Source: Chloroflexi bacterium GWB2_49_20 (GTDB lineage: Bacteria; Chloroflexota; Anaerolineae; Anaerolineales; Villigracilaceae). Taken from it: a stretch of 64,000 nt of DNA. A program made the position numbers and the translations under genes. The stretch is from NCBI GenBank assembly GCA_001796335.1, contig MGMF01000018.1, forward strand, positions 1-64,000, in the 5' to 3' direction. The notes under the pieces were generated by a model. The model worked only from the letters and a program-made list of their open reading frames with translations. It searched no databases and was not told the DNA's origin. Of this stretch, positions 9,293-17,345 are shown piece by piece. The stretch's first letter is position 1. Each line of letters starts with the position of its first letter.

Positions 9293-9298
9293 ATTATA
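9293..9298 (-). promoter_or_regulatory. -10 box of a leaderless foldase transcript
   Basis: The minus strand reads TATAAT, then CATTCAG, then ATG. Transcription should begin at or next to the start codon. The -35 position falls inside the groEL terminator stem. Confidence 0.6.
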
Positions 9299-9303
9299 CC
9301 TGA

Positions 9304-9340
9304 ATTAAAAAATCAGGGCGCAGCATGTGCTGCGCCCTGA
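9304..9340 (-). terminator. groESL terminator
   Basis: A perfect 13-bp stem (9313-9325 with 9328-9340) and 2-base loop is followed on the minus strand by TTTTTTAATT. Confidence 0.92.
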
Positions 9341-9358
9341 AAAGAGGATCGTTCTGGT

Positions 9359-10999
9359 TTAGTAATCCATCCCGCCGCCGGGGGGCATGGGGGCTGGTTT
9401 GTCTTTTTCAGGAAGGTCAGTGACCAGGCATTCTGTGGTCAGGATCATGGCAGCGATGGAGGCTGCATTCTCGAGGGCGCCACGCACGACCTTAAGCGGG
9501 TCAATGATGCCAGCCTTGAGCATGTCCACATATTCACCGGTGATGACGTTGTAACCCAGGTTCTTGTTATGCTGTTCCTTGGAAAGTCGGCGGACGGTCT
9601 CGATAATGACCGCGCCGTCCTGGCCGGCATTTTCAGCCAGCTTGCGGATGGGGGCTTCCATGGCACGCCGGACAATGGAGACGCCGATGGCTTCTTCGTC
9701 GCCGGTCATTTTGACTTTGTCCAGGGCGGAGATGGCATTGATGAAGGTGATCTCACCGCCAGGGACGATGCCTTCTTCAATGGCAGCACGTGTAGCTGAA
9801 AGAGCGTCTTCCACGCGGTGCTTCTTCTCTTTAAGTTCGGTTTCGGTTGCAGCACCAACACGGATGATGGCTACGCCGCCGGAGAGCTTGGCCAGGCGTT
9901 CCTGGAGTTTTTCCTTGTCGTAATCGCTGGTGCTCTTGTCGATCTCAACGCGGATCTGGTCGATGCGGCCTTTGATTTCTTTGCTATCGCCTTTGCCGCC
10001 CACCAGGGTGGTGTTGTCTTTGTCAGCCACGACCTTCTCGGCACGACCCAGGTCTTGCAGGGTGGTGGTTTCGAGCTTGCGGCCGGTCTCTTCGGAGATG
10101 ACCTGTCCACCGGTCAAGGTGGCAATATCCTGCATCATGGCCTTGCGGCGATCACCAAAGCCTGGGGCTTTAATGGCCAGCACATTCAGCATACCGCGCA
10201 GTTTGTTCAGAACGAGGGTGGCCAGGGCTTCGCCGTCAATATCTTCGGCGATGATGACCAGTTCGCGCTTGCCAAGCTGGACGAGTTTCTCAAGCACGGG
10301 CACAATATCCTGGGCTGCAGAGATCTTCTTGTCGTAGATCAGGATATAGGGTTCGGGGATGACGGCTTCCATGTGCTCTGTATCGGTGATGAAGTATGCT
10401 GAAATATAGCCGCGATCAAACTGCATGCCTTCTACATACTCGGTCTCGAATTGCATAGATTTGGATTCTTCCACGGTGATGACGCCATCTTTGCCGACTT
10501 TGTCCATCACATCCGCGATCAGGTTGCCAATTTCGACGTCTGCGGCTGAGTTGGTGGCTACCGAGGCAATTTCTTCCTTGGTTTCAATTTTCTGAGCCAT
10601 CTTGCGCAGTGAGGCAACTATTGCATCGGTGGCCTGTTCAATGCCCAGTTTCAGGCGCATCGGGTTGGACCCTGCAGCCAGATTCTTAAGGCCTTCGGTG
10701 ACAATGGCGTGTGCCAGTACGGTTGAAGTAGTGGTGCCATCACCAGCGATGTCATTGGTCTTTGTGGCGGCTTCCTTGATAAGCTGGGCGCCCATATTCT
10801 CAAATGGATCGTCGAGTTCGATTTCCTTGGCTACGGTTACACCATCATGGGTGATGGTGGGGGAGCCGAATTTGCGGTCCAGGGCTACGTTGCGTCCCTT
10901 GGGACCGAGGGTGGTTCCTACCGCGTTCGCGACGATATCAATACCGTTCTTGAGTCGCCGGCGGGCATCTTCTGAAAAAACAAGTTGTTTGGCTGCCAT
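9359..10999 (-). CDS. groL: chaperonin GroEL (60 kDa subunit)
   Basis: GroEL forms the 14-mer barrel that folds proteins with GroES and ATP. The 546-residue protein is full length, with [11 protein letters not shown], the nucleotide-site [11 protein letters not shown] near residue 86, and the apical and equatorial domains intact. The C-terminus ends PPGGGMDY, with little of the usual GGM repeat tail. GGAGGA before the ATG supports the start. It lies 29 bases behind groES and shares its CIRCE-controlled promoter. Confidence 0.98.
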   Translation of the reverse strand: MAAKQLVFSEDARRRLKNGIDIVANAVGTTLGPKGRNVALDRKFGSPTITHDGVTVAKEIELDDPFENMGAQLIKEAATKTNDIAGDGTTTSTVLAHAIVTEGLKNLAAGSNPMRLKLGIEQATDAIVASLRKMAQKIETKEEIASVATNSAADVEIGNLIADVMDKVGKDGVITVEESKSMQFETEYVEGMQFDRGYISAYFITDTEHMEAVIPEPYILIYDKKISAAQDIVPVLEKLVQLGKRELVIIAEDIDGEALATLVLNKLRGMLNVLAIKAPGFGDRRKAMMQDIATLTGGQVISEETGRKLETTTLQDLGRAEKVVADKDNTTLVGGKGDSKEIKGRIDQIRVEIDKSTSDYDKEKLQERLAKLSGGVAIIRVGAATETELKEKKHRVEDALSATRAAIEEGIVPGGEITFINAISALDKVKMTGDEEAIGVSIVRRAMEAPIRKLAENAGQDGAVIIETVRRLSKEQHNKNLGYNVITGEYVDMLKAGIIDPLKVVRGALENAASIAAMILTTECLVTDLPEKDKPAPMPPGGGMDY

Positions 11000-11028
11000 A
11001 TTATTATTCCTCCGTTACAGATTTGTGG

Positions 11029-11328
11029 TTATTTTCCTAAAACAATGGCCAGCAGGTCGCTCTCGCGCAGCACGAGTAACTTTTTGCCGTCCAATTTCAT
11101 TTCGGTCCCGGAATACTTTGCAAACAGGACCTTGTCGCCGACTTTTACATCCATGGGGATGCGGTCGCCATCTTCATCACGTTCGCCTGGTCCGACTGCC
11201 AGAACCATGCCCTGTTGGGGTTTCTCTTTTGCGGTTTCGGGTAGTACAATGCCACCAGCGGTGATTTCTTCCTGTTCGATGGGTTCAACCACGATACGGT
11301 TACCGAGGGGTTTTAAAGAAAGTTTCAT
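11029..11328 (-). CDS. groS: co-chaperonin GroES (10 kDa subunit)
   Basis: GroES caps the GroEL barrel. The 99-residue protein starts at [17 protein letters not shown], the usual start, with AGGAGC upstream. It contains the mobile-loop region [19 protein letters not shown] and the [25 protein letters not shown] end. It is the first gene of the groESL operon. Confidence 0.97.
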   Translation of the reverse strand: MKLSLKPLGNRIVVEPIEQEEITAGGIVLPETAKEKPQQGMVLAVGPGERDEDGDRIPMDVKVGDKVLFAKYSGTEMKLDGKKLLVLRESDLLAIVLGK

Positions 11329-11357
11329 ATTCGCTCCTGGGAAAAAACTTGAATTTT

Positions 11358-11384
11358 TTAGCACTCACACGGTGCGAGTGCTAA
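11358..11384. promoter_or_regulatory. CIRCE element (HrcA operator)
   Basis: TTAGCACTC, a 9-base spacer and GAGTGCTAA match the CIRCE consensus perfectly. It lies between the promoter and groES, so HrcA should repress groESL at normal temperature. Confidence 0.97.
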
Positions 11385-11389
11385 ATACA

Positions 11390-11418
11390 ATAATACTTGT
11401 CTTAATGGGGTAAGTCAA
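11390..11418 (-). promoter_or_regulatory. groESL promoter
   Basis: The minus strand shows TTGACT (11418-11413), a 17-base spacer and TATTAT (11395-11390), directly upstream of CIRCE. Confidence 0.88.
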
Positions 11419-11466
11419 GGGATATTGACAGATATTAATAAAATATTTATATATGCTGTAGATATC

Positions 11467-11530
11467 GTTTCTATAATTCAGGGGCAGGTCGGGGTGTGCC
11501 TCAACACCATAATCTTTTGAGATGTTTCTG
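11467..11530. repeat. dispersed palindromic element, degenerate copy
   Basis: GTTTCTATAATTCAGGGG, CAGGTCGGGGTGTG, CAACACC and TTTTGAGATGTTTC occur in the same order as in the better copies. The 412-base stretch 11329-11740 holds only the groES leader, operator and promoter, this copy and AT-rich DNA; I see no gene in it. Confidence 0.5.
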
Positions 11531-11740
11531 TTGTAGTCATAAAAAAACTTTTCACACGCAATCATAAAATTTCCATATAAAGAATCTTTGTGCCCAGGTG
11601 GTGAAAAGAGAATTCATGGTGGCATTTCTTCGCTGGGATTACAACCAGTCAGCCTGACCTTTGGCTCCTGGCTTTTTGGGTAGGTTTTCCTGGAAAGAGA
11701 AGCGTTTTTTACCGTTCTGAAAAATAGAAATGCGAGTTTT

Positions 11741-13162
11741 TTAGGGCTTGGGAGTGGGTATGGGTGTGGAGGTTGGCAAAGGTATGGGGGTTTGGACGAT
11801 GTCCTGTGTAAGTGACTGGCAGATCTGTTCACCGGCATTAACGATACCGATAATGTTGGCATCCGCGGAGAAGGAGGCGCGCACTTCGCTGAGAACTTTC
11901 ATAGCTTCCGGACAGTAATTTCGTTGGGGAATGCTCAGGGCTGCCAACACAGAACCGTAAGTATAGTAATACACCACAGTGGTGTTTGAAAGAGGCAGAC
12001 CGATGACTTCTGAGCTTTGTTCATTTTGCGTACATTCCCGTCCGTAACGCGCCAGGCAGGAATCCGCGGCTGTGCAACCGCGCACCGCACATTGGAGCGC
12101 AGGGATGGAGCCTTCATAATTTCGCGACTTGAAATATATAATTCCCAGTTGACCATGGATATCCGCGTTGGAGATGTCAAATGAGAGCGCCTTTTTGATG
12201 TTCAGGGCAGCAGCAAAAAAATCACCTTTTTGGGAGTAGGTTTTGGCAATGGCGATATATGGGATAGGGTCCTTGATCTGCAGCTGGGTATTCAACCTGG
12301 CTGCTTTTGAAAAATATTCCAGGGCCTGGTCATACAGGGCATTTCTTTCAGGGGGGATGGTGCTGTCAAATGCCAGGCGACGGTAATTGGCTCCCACGGA
12401 TATGTACAAGAAGGTCAGGTTGGGGGTGATCTGTATGGCTTTTTGATATTCTTCAATGGCTTGCTTATAATAACTGGTGGATTCGAGCACGTAGGCGTAA
12501 ACACGGTGAACATCCATGAGCTCAGGTCCACGCTCAATAGCCTGTTGAATAATCTTTTCGGCCGAGGTCCATTTTTGCTGGTCTATCATGATCTCAGCAT
12601 AATAAGCCATTCCGAGGATGTTTTGACCATCCAACTGCAAAGCCCGCGTGGCTTCCTGTTCTGCTTCGTTAAGCAGGGTTTTTGGGTCCTGTCCTGCCAG
12701 GGTGGTTGCACTCCACAACCAGTCCAGTACAAAAGCACGCGTGGCATGCACCATGCTGTCGTCCGGAGCCAGGATTACAGCCTGGTCAATGGAAGCAAGC
12801 GCTGCCTGCAAGCGCTCTATGCGCTGTGCGTCTGTGGTCAGCAGGTTGGATGAGTAAGCCTGGATACGAGCCAGCTTGACCCATACTTCGGTATCGTTTG
12901 GATTGATCCTGGTTGCTTCAATATAAGCACTGATGGCGTCATTAAGCTGTCCGGCGGAAAAAGATGCGTCCCCTTCCATGGAATAGGATTGAATACTGCG
13001 GGTTGGGGTCGGGGATGGTTGAAATGGGCGCTGGATTGCACCGATATCAACTTGATTTACCAGCCAGATGCCAGCCAGGATCAGGCAAACCCATAGGAAG
13101 ATTCTGTAAAAATTGGAATGTCGTTTCTGGTAAAAGAGGGGACGTCTGGATCTAACGATCAT
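11741..13162 (-). CDS. membrane-anchored TPR-repeat protein
   Basis: The 473-residue protein has one N-terminal membrane segment (about residues 19-37), a short P/T linker, then tetratricopeptide-like helical repeats across most of its length (for example SAGQLNDAISAYIEATRINPNDTEVWVKLARI), and a P/T-rich tail. TPR domains bind other proteins; the partner is unknown. A Cys-rich stretch (CAVRGCTAADSC..C, near residue 355) is unusual. Its ATG overlaps the stop of the upstream paralogue (ATGA), so the two are co-translated and may form a pair outside the membrane. Confidence 0.75.
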   Translation of the reverse strand: MIVRSRRPLFYQKRHSNFYRIFLWVCLILAGIWLVNQVDIGAIQRPFQPSPTPTRSIQSYSMEGDASFSAGQLNDAISAYIEATRINPNDTEVWVKLARIQAYSSNLLTTDAQRIERLQAALASIDQAVILAPDDSMVHATRAFVLDWLWSATTLAGQDPKTLLNEAEQEATRALQLDGQNILGMAYYAEIMIDQQKWTSAEKIIQQAIERGPELMDVHRVYAYVLESTSYYKQAIEEYQKAIQITPNLTFLYISVGANYRRLAFDSTIPPERNALYDQALEYFSKAARLNTQLQIKDPIPYIAIAKTYSQKGDFFAAALNIKKALSFDISNADIHGQLGIIYFKSRNYEGSIPALQCAVRGCTAADSCLARYGRECTQNEQSSEVIGLPLSNTTVVYYYTYGSVLAALSIPQRNYCPEAMKVLSEVRASFSADANIIGIVNAGEQICQSLTQDIVQTPIPLPTSTPIPTPKP

Positions 13163-14433
13163 GGTGTGGGGGTGGCTTGCGGTGTCAAGATGGGCGCTGT
13201 GGTTGGGGAGGGAGTCAGCAGACTGTTTTCACATAGTCTCAGGGCTTCATTGGCATTGTAAATTGCGTCCTCATCGTTGACCACTTTTTCGAGGATGGTC
13301 TTGGCAACATCCAAAACCTCGCTGCAATGATCGGTGTATGCCAAAACCAGTGCATAAGTGTAAAAGTATTGTGTGATGTACAAGTCGTCCCCTGTTAGAT
13401 TTACTGGTTCGATCACCTGCCCATCGGCAGTGCTGCCTCCATTGATCGCCAGCGAAAATTGGGTGACGGAATCCGGCCACTCGAAATTGCGGTAGAGCAT
13501 CAGACCCAGGTTGCCAATCATATAGGCGTCTGTGGGAGCATTACTTACAGCCAGCTCGGCAGATTGGATTGCCTTGGCAAAATCTCCATAAGCTGCATAA
13601 GCGCGTGATGTATATAGATCTGGTATTGGGTCGGATGGGTTGAGCGTATTGGCCAGGGTATATTCGTCTATGGCGTTTCCAATGGCTCCTAACACCTTGT
13701 AAATGCGCCCCAGCGCCAGGTGAATCTCGGGGATGTTCGGATTGATGTTAATGGCTGCCAGGTAAGCCTGAACGGCCTGCTCCCGGTTATCCGTGATCTC
13801 CAGGATAAAGCCGCGCGCAATATTGGCTTCGATGGTATTGCCTGCCAGGGAGGTTGCCACACGGGATTCCTCGATGGCAAGGTCTAGGGCGCCAAAGGGT
13901 CCGGTATCGGCCAGGTACATTTCTCCCAGCAGTTCGGCATAATAAGCATGTGCCTGACCATTGTTGGCATCAATGTTGATGGCTTTCAAGATGGCAGTCT
14001 CTGCGGATGGGAAATCACCCTTCTTCGTTAATGCCCAGCCACGTATGGCATAGGCCATGGAACTGTTGTTGGACAACAGCAGCGAATTTTCTGCGTTGGT
14101 TAATGCGGCATCATATTGACCTGCAAAGATCTGTACACGTGCCAGAGCCAGGTAATTAGCCGGGTTGTTGGGTTGAATGCTGATGGCTTCCTGGTACACG
14201 GAGATGGCCTGCAATAATTTACCATCGGAAAAAAGCCCCTCCGCTTCGCTCAGGTAAGACTCGGGTAGGCGCGTCGCAGTGGGGGTTGCCACAAAGGGGG
14301 TTGGTATGGTCGGAATGACCACCTGGTTGAAATAGATTGCAATTGCAATCAGAATAAGCAGGAACAGGATGCGGAAGGGGTGGATCTGCTTGCGCCTTTT
14401 GTTCATGCTCCATTTTGAACCTTTTAGATACAT
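13159..14433 (-). CDS. membrane-anchored TPR-repeat protein (paralogue)
   Basis: The 424-residue protein has the same plan as its downstream neighbour: basic N-terminus, one membrane segment (about 22-42), P/T linker, TPR-like repeats (SDGKLLQAISVYQEAISIQPNNPANYLALARVQ) and a P/T-rich end. The similar repeats and the matching C-terminal YYTYGSVLA/FYTYALVLA stretches show a tandem duplication. Two starts are possible. The ATG at 14433 has TAAGAT six bases upstream and would be leaderless; the ATG at 14406 has GGAG too close to work well. I chose the first. Confidence 0.72.
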   Translation of the reverse strand: MYLKGSKWSMNKRRKQIHPFRILFLLILIAIAIYFNQVVIPTIPTPFVATPTATRLPESYLSEAEGLFSDGKLLQAISVYQEAISIQPNNPANYLALARVQIFAGQYDAALTNAENSLLLSNNSSMAYAIRGWALTKKGDFPSAETAILKAINIDANNGQAHAYYAELLGEMYLADTGPFGALDLAIEESRVATSLAGNTIEANIARGFILEITDNREQAVQAYLAAININPNIPEIHLALGRIYKVLGAIGNAIDEYTLANTLNPSDPIPDLYTSRAYAAYGDFAKAIQSAELAVSNAPTDAYMIGNLGLMLYRNFEWPDSVTQFSLAINGGSTADGQVIEPVNLTGDDLYITQYFYTYALVLAYTDHCSEVLDVAKTILEKVVNDEDAIYNANEALRLCENSLLTPSPTTAPILTPQATPTP

Positions 14434-14484
14434 GACTTCATCTTACCATCGGCAATCAAAGGGCGTCAAGATGGATTGTTTTTG

Positions 14485-14725
14485 TTAAAAACTCATCCGG
14501 GGCGTCATTCTCCCGAATGCTATCTCGCCCTGGAGGGCTCCCCGCCCGAACGGGGACACACCTGCACTGCGTTCTGGCGCAAGTGTCGGGACGATGTGAG
14601 CTGCTGACGTTCTCCAGCGGCGAAGAATCTCTCGTAACCTGGGCTGAGATGCTTTGCTATGCACACTTGCCCAGGCATGCAAGTGCCAGGGAAGAACTCT
14701 CCGCTCAGCGTGAAATGTCTGAGTA
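14485..14725. repeat. decayed repetitive non-coding DNA
   Basis: This stretch resembles the widespread repeat that reads like GCGAAGAATCTC ... GCTGAGATGCTTTGC in many bacterial genomes. Frames through it are short and have no ribosome sites. I see no gene in 14434-14829. Confidence 0.35.
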
Positions 14726-14775
14726 GTTACGTTATTTATTAACGCGCTTTACCTGCAGTTATTGATAGAAACAAT

Positions 14776-14810
14776 TCCCACGGCGTTTGTCAGATTAGAG
14801 CGCCGTGGGA
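14776..14810. other. intergenic hairpin
   Basis: TCCCACGGCG (14776-14785) and CGCCGTGGGA (14801-14810) form a perfect 10-bp stem with a 15-base loop just outside the MITE. There is no T-tract, so it is not a clear terminator. Confidence 0.5.
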
Positions 14811-14829
14811 GATATACGATTCTTTATAT

Positions 14830-15039
14830 GTATCTACTCACGTCCATAATTGCGATTAATTCCACAGTGGCAGAACGCTGCTGTTCAATGCAAAAAAGCT
14901 CTATCTTCTGTCTTTGCGAGGAGCATCCTCCCAGCGACGCCGAAGACCCCGATGCTTTTTGGGGTGGCAATCCCCATGCCGGAGAGGAGACTGCCACGCT
15001 GCGCTCGCAGTGACAAAATCTGATATGGTGAGTAGAAGC
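14830..15039 (+). mobile_element. 210-bp MITE, copy 1
   Basis: The element starts GTATCTACTCAC and ends GTGAGTAGAAGC, near-perfect inverted ends. It is flanked by the 8-bp direct repeat CTTTATAT (14822-14829 and 15040-15047). The second copy (49318-49527) has the same length, opposite orientation and a different 8-bp flank. It encodes no protein. It lies just behind thrS. Confidence 0.88.
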
Positions 15040-15052
15040 CTTTATATAATGA

Positions 15053-16849
15053 TCAATTCCCCTGCTGGATGTCTTTTTGGGCCAGGGATATAAAATCTGC
15101 CAGCGACATGGCACCGGGGTTGTCCCCGCTGCGCAGGCGCAAGGCAACCTGTCCGGCTTCGGCCTCCTGGTCGCCGATCACCAGCATGTAAGGGATCTTT
15201 TGCTTCTGGGCATCGCGGATCTTGGAATTCATGCGCTCGGTGCGACCATCCACTTCGACGCGCAAACCGGCAGCCTTCAACTTTTCTGCCACCTGCCCGG
15301 AATATTCCAGGTGGCGGTCGGCAATTGGGATGATCATAACCTGCTGGGGTGCCAACCAGACCGGGAAAGCACCTGCAAAATGCTCAATGATCACACCCAT
15401 AAATCGCTCGGTGGTGCCTGTCACCGCCCGGTGCAATACCACGGGGGTGTGTTCGGCGCCATCTTCTGCGATGTAAATGAGTCCCAGGCGGGCTGGTTGG
15501 ATGAAATCCACCTGGATGGTGGAGAGCTGCCATTCGCGACCGAGCACATCCCGGGCCAGGAAATCTGCTTTTGGCCCGTAGAAGGCGGCTTCACCGCTGG
15601 CCTCAAAATATTCGACGTTATTGGCATCCAGGGAGGCGCGCAGGGCGGTTTCGGCTTTGGCCCATTTCTCGTCATCCTGAACATATTTGCCGCCTTCGCC
15701 GCGCAGAGACAGGCGCACCTTGTAATCTATAAAGCGGTAACGCTCGAGCACTTCCTGGATCAATTTCAGCGCCAGGGTGAACTCCTGCTGGATCTGGTCT
15801 TCTGTGCAAAAGATGTGGCAGTCATCCTGGGTCAGGGCGCGCACACGCGTCAGGCCGGTCAATTCACCGGTTTTTTCGTAGCGGTAAAGCGTGGCAAATT
15901 CACCGAAGCGCATGGGCAGCTCGCGGTAAGAGTGGCGACCCATTTCCTTGTAGAGGGTCATGTGGCTGGGGCAGTTCATCGGCTTGAGGCGGAAGGTTAT
16001 ATTTTCGTCCACCATGGGCGGGAACATCGAGTCCACATAGTTATCGTAGTGACCGGAGCGTTTGTACAGGTCTTCCTTGACCAGGTGACCGGTCCAGACG
16101 TGGGAATAGCCATACCGGGTCTGAAGATCACGCACATAAGTTTCCATCAGGTGTCGCAACATCTCGCCTTTGGGGGTAAATAGCGGCAATCCGGGGCCGA
16201 CGTCGTCGGAGAAATGGAACAGACCGAGTTCCTTGCCCAGGCGGCGGTGATCGCGTTTCTTGGCTTCTTCCAACTGCCACAGGTATTCTTCCAGTTCCTT
16301 CGGAGTACGCCAGGCTGTGCCATAGATGCGTTGCAGCATGGCATTCTTCTCATCACCGCGCCAGTAAGCACCAGCCACGGACATGAGCTTGACAGCTGCC
16401 GGGTTGATCTGTCCGGTATTTTCCACATGCGGGCCGCGGCACAGGTCTACAAACTTGTCGTGGGAGTAAATGGAAATATCCGGTTTTTCCTTCAAAGGGT
16501 TGCCGTATTCATCGAACCCGCCTTGTTCCAGACCGGCGATCAATTCCAGTTTGTAGGGCTGCTGTGCAAAGACCTGGCGCGCCTCATCCGCTGAAATTAC
16601 TTTCTTTTGAAAAACATGCCTGCCTGCCAGCACCTGGCGCATGCGTTTTTCCAGGGCTTTCAGGTCATCAGGAGTCAAAGGGCGCGGCAGATCGAAGTCA
16701 TAATAAAAACCATTCTCGATGGGCGGCCCGATGGTGTATTTCGCCTCGGGGAACATCTCGAGCACCGCTTGTGCCATGACGTGGGCTGTGGAGTGACGGA
16801 TGCGGTACAGGTCACTGTCTTCGTATCTTTCCTGGATCTTTTCGGCCAT
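15053..16849 (-). CDS. thrS: threonyl-tRNA synthetase
   Basis: The enzyme charges tRNA-Thr. The 598-residue protein lacks the N-terminal TGS domain of the E. coli enzyme and begins directly at the editing domain, with HSTAHVMAQAV (HxxxH) and DLCRGPHV. The class II catalytic core follows (motif 2 RYEKTGELTGLTRVRALTQDD, motif 3 near VLHRAVTGTTERFMGVIIEH), then the anticodon-binding domain (QVMIIPIADRH). Length fits TGS-less ThrRS. AGGAGG before the ATG supports the start. A threonine T-box leader controls it. Confidence 0.96.
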   Translation of the reverse strand: MAEKIQERYEDSDLYRIRHSTAHVMAQAVLEMFPEAKYTIGPPIENGFYYDFDLPRPLTPDDLKALEKRMRQVLAGRHVFQKKVISADEARQVFAQQPYKLELIAGLEQGGFDEYGNPLKEKPDISIYSHDKFVDLCRGPHVENTGQINPAAVKLMSVAGAYWRGDEKNAMLQRIYGTAWRTPKELEEYLWQLEEAKKRDHRRLGKELGLFHFSDDVGPGLPLFTPKGEMLRHLMETYVRDLQTRYGYSHVWTGHLVKEDLYKRSGHYDNYVDSMFPPMVDENITFRLKPMNCPSHMTLYKEMGRHSYRELPMRFGEFATLYRYEKTGELTGLTRVRALTQDDCHIFCTEDQIQQEFTLALKLIQEVLERYRFIDYKVRLSLRGEGGKYVQDDEKWAKAETALRASLDANNVEYFEASGEAAFYGPKADFLARDVLGREWQLSTIQVDFIQPARLGLIYIAEDGAEHTPVVLHRAVTGTTERFMGVIIEHFAGAFPVWLAPQQVMIIPIADRHLEYSGQVAEKLKAAGLRVEVDGRTERMNSKIRDAQKQKIPYMLVIGDQEAEAGQVALRLRSGDNPGAMSLADFISLAQKDIQQGN

Positions 16850-16866
16850 TTCTGCCTCCTATAATT

Positions 16867-16906
16867 ATCTTCTCAAAAATCTGGAAGTGGGGTGTTTTTG
16901 AGAAGA
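16867..16906. repeat. dispersed palindromic element inserted in the thrS leader
   Basis: TCTTCTCAAAAA and TTTTTGAGAAGA (16868-16879 and 16895-16906) are perfect inverted repeats around TGGAAGTGGGGTG, which matches the core of the family. The copy lies between the T-box terminator and the thrS ribosome site. Confidence 0.7.
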
Positions 16907-16920
16907 AAACTCCTATAAAA

Positions 16921-17206
16921 TAAAAAACTCTCGTCCGTTTCCGGGACGAGAGCGCGCATGCGTTCACGTGGTTCCACCCGGATTTGTCTCTGAATTACTG
17001 CCGGATCAATGCGGCGATCGAGACATCTCCTTGGGGCTGCTAACGGGGCCAACCGCTCATCTTACTTGCCGGATGGTGTTCAGATTCAGGCTCGCGGGGG
17101 GTTTTCAACTCTGGCTGCTTGAGCAGGCTTTCAGTCCACGGCCTGTGCTCTCCCTGTCAGCAGCCGGTGCGTTTACTCGTCCCGGTCATAGCTATTTCTA
17201 TATTAA
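16921..17206 (-). promoter_or_regulatory. T-box riboswitch controlling thrS
   Basis: On the minus strand the leader contains an AGTA box near its 5' end, the T-box core GGGTGGAACCACG (16979-16967) and a terminator hairpin with 9-bp stem CTCTCGTCC/GGACGAGAG followed by TTTTTT (16952-16921). Uncharged tRNA pairs with TGGA in the T-box bulge, which fits a tRNA with U at the discriminator position, and favours the antiterminator. Low threonine charging should thus switch thrS on. I could not fix the specifier codon by eye. Confidence 0.93.
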
Positions 17207-17213
17207 TAAGGTG

Positions 17214-17241
17214 ATTATATACTGCTTTACAGGTCTGTCAA
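17214..17241 (-). promoter_or_regulatory. thrS promoter
   Basis: The minus strand shows TTGACA (17241-17236), a 16-base spacer and TATAAT (17219-17214), both perfect. Confidence 0.9.
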
Positions 17242-17267
17242 GCTGAAAATTTTTTTGCGTCCCGTGC

Positions 17268-17296
17268 TTGACGGATGGGCGGGTTGTCTCTATACT
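17268..17296 (+). promoter_or_regulatory. amidase gene promoter
   Basis: TTGACG (17268-17273), a 17-base spacer and TATACT (17291-17296) lie about 50 bases before the amidase ATG, divergent from the thrS promoter. Confidence 0.8.
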
Positions 17297-17345
17297 GTAT
17301 GAAGTTATTCCCCTATTTTCATTCCATAATTCCGAGGAGTAAATA

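Noticed and set aside
11365-11565. 66-codon frame upstream of groES
   Set aside because: It covers the CIRCE operator and promoter and has no ribosome site or family features.
14762-15013. Frames inside the MITE copies
   Set aside because: The same sequence is translated in different frames at the two copies; the element is too short for a transposase.
15077-16183. 368-codon open frame antisense to thrS
   Set aside because: It is a shadow of a well-supported synthetase gene and resembles no protein family.
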